From: Clostridia bacterium
GTDB taxonomy: Bacteria; Bacillota; Clostridia; Oscillospirales; CAG-272
Direction of reading: 5' to 3'
Length of the DNA: 64,000 bases
NCBI GenBank assembly: GCA_017472305.1
Contig: JAFUQP010000028.1
Coordinates: forward strand, 1 to 64,000
Part shown: piece after piece, positions 36,254 to 44,637 of the stretch
How the letters are laid out: every line of letters starts with the position of its first letter
Numbering within the stretch: position 1 is the stretch's first letter
Position numbers and translations under genes: made by a program
The notes under the pieces: model-generated
What the model was told of the DNA's origin: nothing
Seen by the model: only the letters and a program-made list of their open reading frames with translations
The model's database searches: none

Positions 36254-36290
36254 GAAAAGAGCCTCGGTACAGTATATGCACCGAGGCTCT
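36254..36290 (-). terminator. Terminator after hslO
   Basis: 11-bp perfect stem AGAGCCTCGGT with ACCGAGGCTCT; on the minus strand it is followed by TTTT. Confidence 0.87.
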
Positions 36291-36429
36291 ATGTGTTTTG
36301 TTTTTGGATAAGACAGCGTATTACAAGACTTTTCGCGCATTATCGCGAAAAATGCGCCTCTTAAGGGTGGGAGATTTAGGTTGGTATTGGCTAGCCGTGG
36401 CGGAGTCACAGAGGAATGTAATCAGCCTC

Positions 36430-37320
36430 TTAAATGCCCTTCAGAAGCTCCTCTTCCGAGTAGGTGTACTCGGTGTTACAGAAGCGGCATACCGCGGTAA
36501 GCTCGCGCGCCTTGCCCTCTGCCTGTTGCTCGTCAAGAAGGCTTAGCACCTCTTTTTTACCGAGGGACTGAATTTTCTTCTTCATTCTCTCTCCCGAGCA
36601 GTCGCACTTGTACTCCACCTCGAGGGTGTCAAAGACGTCGAAGGGAATGTCGCGCATTGCAATCGCGGCAATCTCCTCATTTGACATACCGCGCTCAAAA
36701 TAGCGTGAAATGTTCACAAGGTCCGCAGCGTTTCTCTCGATAAGGTCAACCGTCTTTTCGTCGGGGAACGGCATCAGCTGAATAAGCACTCCGCCTGCCG
36801 CAAGGCAGGTATAATCCTTATCAACGAGCACTCCGAGCGAGAGGACTGTCGGTATCTGCTCGCTCCTTGCAAAGTAGGTCGCAATGTCCTCGGCAATCTC
36901 GCCGCTGACAAGCTCGATAGTACCGGTCTGCGGCTCTATCGCGCCAACCGATTTCACAAAGGAGATAGTTCCGCGTCCGACGGCAGCACCCACGTCGAGC
37001 TTGCCGTTAGGCTTCTTCGGGGGATTTGCGAGCGGGTTCTGAATATAGCCCTTGACGTTACCGAAGTAGTCGCCAACGGCAATAATTTTGCCTGCCTCGC
37101 CATCTCCCGATATGCAGATTGTCACACTGTCGCCCGCCTCGGGAAGCATAGTTCCAATCATCGAGGCGGCGGTCACGGTTCTGCCTAGCGCCGCGGTTGC
37201 GGTGGGCGAGGTTTTGTGATAGGAGAACATCTTATTGACTATTTCCCTTGAATTGATTACGAGAACTCTTGCCGAGCCGTCACGCGTCATACCGCGAAGT
37301 ATCGTTGCCTTATTATTCAT
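36430..37320 (-). CDS. hslO: Redox-regulated chaperone Hsp33
   Basis: 296 residues. A holdase that is activated when its zinc centre is oxidised. N-terminal domain with TAALGRTVTAASMIGTML and GDGEAGKIIAVGDYFGNVKGY; the C-terminal zinc site is complete, with CDCSG and CRFC. The start at 37320 has AAGGAAAAT upstream. It follows a methyltransferase gene 24 bases away on the same strand, so it probably shares its transcript. Confidence 0.95.
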   Translation of the reverse strand: MNNKATILRGMTRDGSARVLVINSREIVNKMFSYHKTSPTATAALGRTVTAASMIGTMLPEAGDSVTICISGDGEAGKIIAVGDYFGNVKGYIQNPLANPPKKPNGKLDVGAAVGRGTISFVKSVGAIEPQTGTIELVSGEIAEDIATYFARSEQIPTVLSLGVLVDKDYTCLAAGGVLIQLMPFPDEKTVDLIERNAADLVNISRYFERGMSNEEIAAIAMRDIPFDVFDTLEVEYKCDCSGERMKKKIQSLGKKEVLSLLDEQQAEGKARELTAVCRFCNTEYTYSEEELLKGI

Positions 37321-37344
37321 TTTATTTTCCTTACCTTTCGTATT

Positions 37345-38100
37345 TTACCGCTTTATGCATCTTGCGGCGATATATATTCTTTCGTCATCGTCCGAGGCCT
37401 CAGTGAACTTGAAATCAGAATACGCGCCGATAAATTCAAATCCCGCCGAAAGAAGCTCACCCTTCACGGCATCGAGCTTATACATTCGCTCGGTTTCGAC
37501 CTCATCGTAGCGAAGATAGCTTCCGTCCTCCTGCTCCTCAAAGACGGTTATCATAAAGTCGCAAAGCTCGCTTTCATCTGAGTAGGAGTTCTGCCAAACG
37601 CAGACAGCCCCATCCTCCTCCATAACGTATGAGCGGTCGGAGTAGACGGTTTCAAACTTTTTCTTACCGTTTATATCAAAGAGGAATAGCCCATTCGGTG
37701 AAAGATAGTTGTGCACGAGCAAAAAGCAGCGCCTCAAATCCTCGGGGCTTGTCAGATGATTAATACTGTCAAGGCAGCAGGTGACAAGGTCTACTGTGCC
37801 GTACAGCTCAAAGTCGGTCATATCCTGGCAGAGCCAGAGTATTCCCGAAAGACCGCGGCGCTCAGCCTCCTCCCTTGCAATGCCGAGCATCTCGACAGAG
37901 GAGTCAACGCCCGTCATATCATATCCGCGAGAGGCAAGCTCGAGAGCCATTCTTCCCGTTCCGGTAGCCAGGTCGAGAACAAGCTCGGGTCTGCCACCGT
38001 ATTCTTTTTCAACCGTTTTCTCGATAAAATCTGCCCACTCAGAGTAGTCGAGCGAGGAGTTTACCGAATCGTAAAACGGAGCGATAAGGTCGTATATCAT
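37345..38100 (-). CDS. Class I SAM-dependent methyltransferase
   Basis: 251 residues with a Rossmann-type SAM site: LDLATGTGRMALEL (motif I), TGVDSSVEMLGIA (acidic end of strand 2), and DLVTCCLDSINHL (motif IV region), followed by FDINGKKKF, which is common in small-molecule methyltransferases of this group. The substrate is not recognisable. AGGAAAAGGAA before the ATG at 38100. It lies between the helicase gene and hslO; it is not a DNA methyltransferase by its motifs (no DPPY or NPPF), so it should not be counted as part of the neighbouring TerB/ATPase/helicase cassette without more evidence. Confidence 0.85.
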   Translation of the reverse strand: MIYDLIAPFYDSVNSSLDYSEWADFIEKTVEKEYGGRPELVLDLATGTGRMALELASRGYDMTGVDSSVEMLGIAREEAERRGLSGILWLCQDMTDFELYGTVDLVTCCLDSINHLTSPEDLRRCFLLVHNYLSPNGLFLFDINGKKKFETVYSDRSYVMEEDGAVCVWQNSYSDESELCDFMITVFEEQEDGSYLRYDEVETERMYKLDAVKGELLSAGFEFIGAYSDFKFTEASDDDERIYIAARCIKR

Positions 38101-38236
38101 TTCCTTTTCCTCTTGTAAACAATTATTTACATATAAAACTGTTGTGACTTGACAAAGAGCCTAAGCTTCTTCGAGAAATTCACTCACGGGTGGGGTTTTC
38201 TCTTTCCAACAGCGCCAGAAGCTTTCTTATCAAAGC

Positions 38237-40471
38237 TCAAAGCGGCTCGCCGAGAAATCTGTTTACCACCTCTTCGGGGCATAGCCTGTCGAGAGCGTAA
38301 GCCTCGCGGAGAAGCTCGGGCGGTACATACTCGTCGTACTTGTCAAAGACGGGGCACTCACCGTCAAAGACCAGCTCGTCGGGCGGCAGTCCGTCGCGCT
38401 CGATTATATCGCAAATTCTTCTTTCGTAGTCGGCGTCCTTACCGTCCTTGCCCTTGAAGGTAATGTAACAGCAGCCCTCGCTCTGTATATCCGAGATGCC
38501 GAGCTCCGAGGCATTTTTCTTTAAGAGTCTTTTCAGCGTTCTGAAGGCGCGTGTGCCGAGCCACGGGAAGAGCGCGAAGCTCTGACCGCCGAGAAATACC
38601 GTAAGGCGCTTGTCCATTTTCGCGTTTCTTGCAACCCGACGCGCAACCTCGAGTCGCTCGCGCGCATTCTCTCCGAGGAAGGGATATTCCGCCTCGCCAA
38701 AGAGAACTCTGTGCATAGCCTCGAGCAGTCGGGTGTGTATTTCTCCGCCCTCACCGGGCCAGGAAACCTCCATTTTTCCGTCAACGCTCTTAACGAAAAC
38801 GAGCCTGCGCGAAAGGTCAACCTCACGAACCTCCCACACTCTGCCGGCAAGCGCGAATCGGTCACCGACGGGGGGCGGTGTGGTTATCGTTCCTATCTCC
38901 TCACTGTCGCATCTGACTGTGAAGTCCTCGCTATCCTTAAAGACTGCGTAGAACTTAAAGGAATTAATCAGCTTCTCGCCCTTAAGTCCTATAATTATAC
39001 CGCCCTCCTCGGTAAGCTCGAGGTACTCGTCGTTTATCATTGACACAAGAAGCGTGCGGTAGGCTTCTCTTGAAAGCGCCGAGAGCGGTGGCAATGAGAG
39101 AACTCTGTCGGCAAGCCTCTTTGCGGTAAGCTCTCCCGACGCGCAAAGCACAGAGAGAGTTTGGTGAAAGGCAAGGCTCAAGGGCATTTTCTTAATTCTC
39201 GGGGGCTCGATAAAGCGTTCCTTTGAATAAAGGTCGATTATTGCAATTCCGCGAAGGAGCTCCCACGGAATAATCTCGGGAAGCGGGGCGTTCGGCAGAG
39301 GCGTTTCCTCTCTGTATACCATAATCATTTCGGGCGGCGTTCCGCGCCTACCCGAGCGCCCGAGGCGCTGAAGAAAGCCCGAAACGGTTGTCGGCGCGCC
39401 CATTTGCGCCACTCGGTCAAGCTTGCCGATGTCTATGCCCAGCTCGAGAGTCACAGTAGCGCAGGTCACGGCGCTCACCGTGTCGTCTGCCTTCATTTTC
39501 AGCTCGGCATCCTCGCGAAGCGATGCCGAGAGATTGCCGTGGTGAATAAGGAAAATATCCTCGTCGCCTCGCGCCCTTGAAATCTGCCTGAGCGTTGCGG
39601 TGACGTACTCGGTTTCTTCGCGCGAATTCGAGAAAACGAGCGCGCGCTTGCCATAAACGCTGTCGTAAAGGAACTCATAGCCTGCATCAAGCGCGGCTAC
39701 CCCGCCTCTCTCGGCATCTTTAATATGCCTGCAAGGCTGCCTCTCGGAGTCAAGCTGAATATAAAAATGCTCAAGGCATAGCCGCCATTTCAGCGGAAGT
39801 CTTTTCGGCGGCGGCGCTTCGGTGTGCCTACCCGAGCCTGCGCCGAGCCACTCGGCGGTAAGGTCAAGGTCGCCGACAGTCGCGCTAAGCCCCACCCGTC
39901 TCGGGTGATAGCCTATAAGTCTGCCAATCCTCTCGAGCTGGCAAAGCACCTGATTACCTCTGTCGGAGCCAATCATTGCGTGTACCTCGTCAATGACGAC
40001 AAAGCGGAGAGAGCCAAAAAGCCTGGGTATATCGTTTGAGCGGTTGATGAGCATTGACTCGAGCGACTCGGGGGTAATTTGCAAAATTCCCTCGGGGTTT
40101 TTGATTAGCTTAGTTTTATGTCCCGCGCCAACATCGCCGTGCCAGTGAGTGACGGGAATTCCACTCATCTCGAGAAGCTCGTCGAGCCTTGAAAACTGGT
40201 CGTTAATCAGCGACTTAAGAGGAGCAATATAAAGAACCGATACCGACGACGAGGCGCATGAGTCCTCGCAAATCTCGGTAATAATCGGGAAGAGGGCAGC
40301 CTCGGTCTTTCCCGATGCTGTCGAGGAGCTTATAAGAAGGTTGTTATCTGTTTCGAAAATAACCCTCGCCGCCTCGAGCTGAACATCTCGAAGCTCCGAC
40401 CAGCCGCGACTGTAAATATATTCCTTTATAAAGCTTGGAAAGCGTGCGAACACTCTGTCTGCCTCGGTCAT
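38237..40471 (-). CDS. Lhr-like DEAD/DEAH superfamily II helicase
   Basis: 744 residues. Two RecA-like domains: Walker A in SSSTASGKTEA (about 48-57), Ia IAPLKSL, TPESLE, DEVH (161-164), SAT in LSATVG, then a C-terminal helicase domain with FSNSREETEYV, IHHGNLS, ATVTLELGIDIG and QRLGRSGRRG. A long C-terminal region with winged-helix and beta parts follows, as in Lhr and BrxHI-like helicases of BREX systems. Expected to be an ATP-driven DNA or RNA translocase. It is third in a minus-strand set with a TerB protein and a BrxD-like ATPase, 81 bases after the latter. AAAGGAGC precedes the ATG. Confidence 0.88.
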   Translation of the reverse strand: MTEADRVFARFPSFIKEYIYSRGWSELRDVQLEAARVIFETDNNLLISSSTASGKTEAALFPIITEICEDSCASSSVSVLYIAPLKSLINDQFSRLDELLEMSGIPVTHWHGDVGAGHKTKLIKNPEGILQITPESLESMLINRSNDIPRLFGSLRFVVIDEVHAMIGSDRGNQVLCQLERIGRLIGYHPRRVGLSATVGDLDLTAEWLGAGSGRHTEAPPPKRLPLKWRLCLEHFYIQLDSERQPCRHIKDAERGGVAALDAGYEFLYDSVYGKRALVFSNSREETEYVTATLRQISRARGDEDIFLIHHGNLSASLREDAELKMKADDTVSAVTCATVTLELGIDIGKLDRVAQMGAPTTVSGFLQRLGRSGRRGTPPEMIMVYREETPLPNAPLPEIIPWELLRGIAIIDLYSKERFIEPPRIKKMPLSLAFHQTLSVLCASGELTAKRLADRVLSLPPLSALSREAYRTLLVSMINDEYLELTEEGGIIIGLKGEKLINSFKFYAVFKDSEDFTVRCDSEEIGTITTPPPVGDRFALAGRVWEVREVDLSRRLVFVKSVDGKMEVSWPGEGGEIHTRLLEAMHRVLFGEAEYPFLGENARERLEVARRVARNAKMDKRLTVFLGGQSFALFPWLGTRAFRTLKRLLKKNASELGISDIQSEGCCYITFKGKDGKDADYERRICDIIERDGLPPDELVFDGECPVFDKYDEYVPPELLREAYALDRLCPEEVVNRFLGEPL

Positions 40472-40552
40472 AATTATGCTCCTTTCCCGTGTTTTTGTAA
40501 TGTTTTGTTTGCATTATCAGCACTTTAGAGTGCTTGACGAAAAATTTAACGG

Positions 40553-41920
40553 TCAGATATCTATGTCAAAAAGCCCGATTTTTCTTTTCTCCCCGAGCTG
40601 CTTTCCCTTGTGCTCCTCGCCGTCCGTATCGGTAGCCTCTGAGCCTGTGGACATCGAGAGAAGCGAGTCAAAGCTTGCTCCCTTGTTATCGCGGAGAATG
40701 TTAAGAAGGGTCAGGTAATCCCTGATTATCTCTCTCGGGGTGACAAGCTCCTCGGCTCCCGCCCTCGAGAGAGCTCTCTGCATAAAGGCTTCTATCTGTG
40801 TGTCGGTGAGAGGCGGCTCGGATAGTCCTTCCCTCTCGGCAAAGAGCACCGTAAGCCGTCTTACGAGCGCAAGAAGCTCGTTATCAGAAAGCCTGCGAAG
40901 TCTTATTACGGGAGAGGAGAGGTTGTGGTAGCCGAGGCTCTCGTATTTTGTATCGGCAAGGCGGCTTTTCAGCGCCTCGTAAGAGAAAAGTCCGCGTCTA
41001 TTATCCTCGAGGAACTGCGGTGTTCCGCCAAAGATTACGCCGAGGCTTCTCGCCTTGCCCTGAAGGGTGTCGTTGAATATCGAGAGCAGCTTTTCATAAT
41101 TTGCCTCTCTTGAAATCCTGTTCGGTATTTTGTAGAGGTTTACGCACTCGTCGATAAACAGTATCAGTCCCGAGTAACCGAGCTTTACCGAAAGGCTGGC
41201 GAAAAGCTTCACGAATCCGTACCAGTTGTCGTCGTCGATTATTGCGCTGACACGGAATCCGAGCGCCGCCTGCGCCTCGGTTTTGGTAGAGAACTCGCCG
41301 CGAAGGAATCTTAGCGCCGCGCTCTTTTTGTCCTCGTCGCCCTCTATCGAGGCGGTGTAGTATTCGCCGAGAACTCTCGCAAAGTCGAAGCCGCCGACGT
41401 CCCCCTCAAGCAGAGAGAGAGTTTTGTATATGCGCTTTTTCATTTCGGGAAGGAACGCCTCGTCCTCGGGGAGAATTCCCTCTGCTGAGAGCTCGGTTTT
41501 AAGCGAAGCAAGGTATCTTGAAAGCACAGTCGGCAGCGCTCCGCCATCGGGACTCGCCTTGCTCGCCATATTAATCATAAGCTCGCGATAGGTTGCAAGC
41601 CCTGCGCCGCTACCTGCCGTCAGTCTGCGCTCGGGCGATAGGTCTGCGTCGGCACAAATAAATCCGCGCTCCAGCGCGTAGCCTCGTATCAGCTGAATAA
41701 GAAAGCTCTTTCCGCTTCCGTATCTGCCTATAAGAAAGCGCGTGAACGCGCCGCCCTCCCTGACCTCGTCAAGGTTTGAGAGCAGCGAGGCAATCTCCTC
41801 GCCTCTGCCTATCGCGATATAGGGCGCGCCGCTTCTCGGCACGACTCCCGCCGTAAGCGAGGAAAGAAGCGTGTTAAGTATTCTCTTGGGGACTCTTACC
41901 CCGTTATTTTGGAAATCCAC
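40553..41920 (-). CDS. BrxD-like P-loop ATPase (DUF2791 family)
   Basis: 455 residues. Walker A GRYGSGKS (65-72), Walker B in GLILFIDECVN, and a sensor-like strand in GVIFGGTPQFLED followed by RRGLFSYEALKSRL. These, with the start RVPKRILNTLLSSLTAGV and CADADLSPERRL, fit the P-loop family that includes BrxD of type 2 BREX. Probably an AAA-like motor or loader acting with the neighbouring helicase on DNA. Its first 25 bases overlap the end of the TerB gene, so the two are translationally coupled. No PglX, PglZ or BrxL gene is present in the window. Confidence 0.83.
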   Translation of the reverse strand: MDFQNNGVRVPKRILNTLLSSLTAGVVPRSGAPYIAIGRGEEIASLLSNLDEVREGGAFTRFLIGRYGSGKSFLIQLIRGYALERGFICADADLSPERRLTAGSGAGLATYRELMINMASKASPDGGALPTVLSRYLASLKTELSAEGILPEDEAFLPEMKKRIYKTLSLLEGDVGGFDFARVLGEYYTASIEGDEDKKSAALRFLRGEFSTKTEAQAALGFRVSAIIDDDNWYGFVKLFASLSVKLGYSGLILFIDECVNLYKIPNRISREANYEKLLSIFNDTLQGKARSLGVIFGGTPQFLEDNRRGLFSYEALKSRLADTKYESLGYHNLSSPVIRLRRLSDNELLALVRRLTVLFAEREGLSEPPLTDTQIEAFMQRALSRAGAEELVTPREIIRDYLTLLNILRDNKGASFDSLLSMSTGSEATDTDGEEHKGKQLGEKRKIGLFDIDI

Positions 41921-43551
41921 TCCGAGAGCTCCTCCTTGTAATCTTCAATAATTATATATGCGTCGCCGTCGGGCTCTAAAATCACGTCGCCAAAGCCGTC
42001 GGAGAACGCCTCGTTAATCCTCTCCATTGCGGCAAAGTCGGATATTGCACCGCCAAAGAGCGCCTCGCGTATGAGACTCACGTCGGCATCGGAAAGTCCG
42101 TAGCGTGCAGCATTTTCGCCCTCGCTGTCCACTTCGTTTTTTACACACGGGTGCGACTTTTCACCGTTTTCCCCTGCAAGAGCAGTGTCGGCAGCGGGTG
42201 ATTTGCGGTCGGTATCAGGGATAGGCAAATCAATCCCTTCCACGCTCTCCTTCGGCAAAGGCTCGGGAGCGAGGTCGGTATCCTCGACCAGCCTTAAGGT
42301 TGTCTGCCACGACAGTCTTTCTATCTCGTCGGCACCGCTGAATGAGAGCGCCTCTCTCGGCGCGTCGTACAGCTTCTCGTATTCGGGCAAATTTTCGCGC
42401 TCACGTCTTGCCCTCTCCTTACGGATAAGCGAGTCAAAGTAGCCGTCGAGAAGCTCTGAGAAGCGCGGGGAAAGCCCCTTTACCGCAAGGCGGCTCTTTA
42501 TGCCAATCAGCGCGCGAAGCTTGTTTTCGGCATAACGGACAGCGGCAGTAATCTCGCGGCGAAGCTCGGCGTCCGCAGAGAGCGAGGTATATTCGATTTC
42601 AAGCCTGCACTTCACCGCGTGAGTGCAGAGCGAGGACGGAAAGGCAGAGCGCGACAGCGTTTCGGTCTTGCCCGAGGAGCCGATATACCCCCGTCGGAGC
42701 ATAAAGTCAAGAAGCTCGCCCATTGAGCCGAGCATATGACGTCTGTAGGTTTCGGCATATTCGCCGCCCGCGTATCTTCCGCGCCGCCAATCGTAATCCG
42801 AAAGGTATGCAAGCAGGGCATCTGTTCCGCGCGGGTCGGCAGGTGATGCGCCCGAGAGGTAAAACTCCTTTAAGGGTGCTGCGGCAATAGCCTCGGAGAG
42901 AAAATCTCTCACCCTCTCGGTCGGTGCCGCGAGTCTGTGCACAAGACAGTAGTCCTGCACCCACGCAGAAAGGCTCGCGTCAAGCCTCGGAAGCGCCCCG
43001 CGGTACTCACGCCAAAGGCTTACGAGAAGCTCCAGTCCCTCCTTCGGCGGAATTTTATCGGGAAGATTAAGTATCTCGTAGACGAAAAGGTATATATAGG
43101 AATAATCGCTCTTAAGGTATCTTCCGCGAAGAAGCTCCGAGCGCCAATAGAAATAATAGTTCTTTTGCGGAAGGGTGAGCTGCGAGTACTGCGGCATATA
43201 GGAATAAAACGGCACAAAATCACACACGGGTGTAGAATATCCGTGGTAAAGAAGCGCGCTTTTTCTGAAGCCGCCGTAAAAATCAAATCGGTCAACGCTA
43301 GGGATAACCGTCACGCGCTTTATCAGTCCGCGCTCCTCGGGCTCGTAGCTTTTCACCTCTGCCGAAGCCTCTCGGACGGGTATATCGGACCATGTCAGCC
43401 TGCGGGAGCTGTCGTCTCTTTGGCTCTCGCCCTCGACAGTGTGCAAAACGCTTTTTCTCTCGGTAACGAAGGGCCGCGCCTCGGGGCGCTTTCTCGGGAC
43501 GAGCTTCTGTATATCCCAGAAGTCATCTCTGTCCTTATTATATTCAGACAC
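41896..43551 (-). CDS. TerB-N / TerB-C domain protein
   Basis: About 551 residues. A TerB-N region (about 85-210) is marked by LTLPQKNYYFYWRSELLRG and YSYIYLFVYEILNL. The C-terminal about 60 residues look like TerB-C (DADVSLIREALFGGAI, then an acidic strand DGDAYIIIEDYKEEL). The middle is helical with a charged coiled stretch (about 365-395) and an acidic, low-complexity linker. TerB-type domains are linked to metal-dependent stress and phage-resistance operons. The GTG at 43551 was chosen because GGGGGGTGG precedes it; the open frame runs 14 codons further upstream across the ribosome site. First gene of the three-gene cassette, with a consensus promoter. Confidence 0.8.
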   Translation of the reverse strand: MSEYNKDRDDFWDIQKLVPRKRPEARPFVTERKSVLHTVEGESQRDDSSRRLTWSDIPVREASAEVKSYEPEERGLIKRVTVIPSVDRFDFYGGFRKSALLYHGYSTPVCDFVPFYSYMPQYSQLTLPQKNYYFYWRSELLRGRYLKSDYSYIYLFVYEILNLPDKIPPKEGLELLVSLWREYRGALPRLDASLSAWVQDYCLVHRLAAPTERVRDFLSEAIAAAPLKEFYLSGASPADPRGTDALLAYLSDYDWRRGRYAGGEYAETYRRHMLGSMGELLDFMLRRGYIGSSGKTETLSRSAFPSSLCTHAVKCRLEIEYTSLSADAELRREITAAVRYAENKLRALIGIKSRLAVKGLSPRFSELLDGYFDSLIRKERARRERENLPEYEKLYDAPREALSFSGADEIERLSWQTTLRLVEDTDLAPEPLPKESVEGIDLPIPDTDRKSPAADTALAGENGEKSHPCVKNEVDSEGENAARYGLSDADVSLIREALFGGAISDFAAMERINEAFSDGFGDVILEPDGDAYIIIEDYKEELSEWISKITG

Positions 43552-43581
43552 TCTGCCACCCCCCTTTTTGCTTATCAATAT

Positions 43582-43610
43582 ATTATACCACACTCACCGT
43601 TGATTGTCAA
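43582..43610 (-). promoter_or_regulatory. Promoter of the TerB/ATPase/helicase cassette
   Basis: Minus strand: TTGACA (43605-43610), 17 bp, TATAAT (43582-43587): full consensus at both boxes. Confidence 0.88.
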
Positions 43611-43685
43611 CTTAATGAGAAGAAATTCAGACCGATGTGCGATATTTTTTATATTAAAAGGAGGATAAAATATACTGCCGTTTTC

Positions 43686-43722
43686 AAAGCAAAGAGGCAG
43701 CCCGTCGGAAAACAGGACTGCC
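43686..43722 (-). terminator. Possible terminator after the orphan gene
   Basis: Stem GGCAG-CC with GG-CTGCC (43696-43722, one mismatch); on the minus strand a T-rich stretch follows. Confidence 0.5.
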
Positions 43723-43737
43723 GCAGCAATTTGCAAT

Positions 43738-44532
43738 TTATAGTGCTTCCTTGCCCGAAAAGCTCACCCGGGAAGATAGAAGCAGCCTACCGCCGCATCG
43801 CATAAGCGTGTATCGCACTCCATTACAGTCGAGCATCACGCGCGGTGCGCCCGGGCTAAGCGCCAAAAGCCCACCGACAGCGGCAAGACGAAAATCAAGG
43901 TCGTCCTTCGGAAAATATGCCCGTGCCCTCACCTCACCGCACCCCCTACAGTACACAAGCGCGCCGCATACGGGCTGCTTGACGAAAGAATATTCCGCAC
44001 CCGAGGGATTATCAGCGTGCGATGGAGCGCCACACGCACAAAAGTGATTGTGCCCCGAAGTAACGAGCGGGAGAGCTTCGGTATCAAAGCACTGAATATC
44101 CCTACATCCGACGAGTGCTATCCGACCGTATTTGCAGCTCGACACTCTGTATTGGGTGTCAGCCCCCAAAAGAGAAAGCGAAAGCTCTCCTGACAGACAA
44201 GTCTTCGGGTGCAGCTCGATTGACACCGTGTCATCTTCAAGCCTCACCGCCCTGTACTCTTCCTCGGGCGAGCCGACCGAAAGCTCCTCAAAGGGTATTC
44301 CGCGAACACCCGAGAGAAATGCCGCCGCGGCATAAGCCGAAGCGATATTATTCAAAAGCGGCTCCCCCTCCCGAGAGTACCCCTCGACGAAAAGGTCATA
44401 CTTAAGAGAAGGCAGCAGAAGTACAAACGCCTCGCCCCTGCTTTTCAGACGGCTTACAAGCTCCCCGTCCGGGCTCGCCGTCGGTACAAGGCTGAATTTT
44501 TCCCCAAGCGCAAGAGCAGAATAAATAATCAC
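43738..44532 (-). CDS. Uncharacterised protein, possibly DapF/PhzF-like fold
   Basis: 264 residues from a GTG at 44532, with GGGTGAGG five bases upstream. The frame is open to 44577, but a TTG there lies in the loop of a perfect 13-bp hairpin, so I take the later start. I do not recognise the protein. The first half ends in a small-residue helix (IASAYAAAAFLSGVRG) and strand pairs; the second half has Cys-rich strands (FCACG, VYCRGCGEVRARAY) and a closing pattern GGLLALSPG then RYTLMRCGGRLLLSS. This two-lobe order recalls diaminopimelate epimerase or PhzF folds, but the catalytic Cys motifs of DapF are absent. It lies just after cca. Confidence 0.5.
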   Translation of the reverse strand: MIIYSALALGEKFSLVPTASPDGELVSRLKSRGEAFVLLLPSLKYDLFVEGYSREGEPLLNNIASAYAAAAFLSGVRGIPFEELSVGSPEEEYRAVRLEDDTVSIELHPKTCLSGELSLSLLGADTQYRVSSCKYGRIALVGCRDIQCFDTEALPLVTSGHNHFCACGAPSHADNPSGAEYSFVKQPVCGALVYCRGCGEVRARAYFPKDDLDFRLAAVGGLLALSPGAPRVMLDCNGVRYTLMRCGGRLLLSSRVSFSGKEAL

Positions 44533-44552
44533 GGTAGCCTCACCCACTTTTG

Positions 44553-44590
44553 TATAAGAAATCCGTAAGAGCTTCAACTCTTACGGATTT
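44553..44590 (-). terminator. Terminator after cca
   Basis: 13-bp perfect stem (44559-44571 with 44578-44590) and 6-base loop; TTTCTTAT follows on the minus strand and TTTTTACTTTATT on the plus strand. Confidence 0.75.
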
Positions 44591-44637
44591 TTACTTTATT
44601 CATTAAGGATAGCAAAAAATTATGCCAGCTACTAATA

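Noticed and set aside
37345..38100. DNA methyltransferase belonging to a BREX-like system with the neighbouring cassette.
   Set aside because: It has no DPPY/NPPF-type motif or target-recognition domain and looks like a small-molecule methyltransferase.
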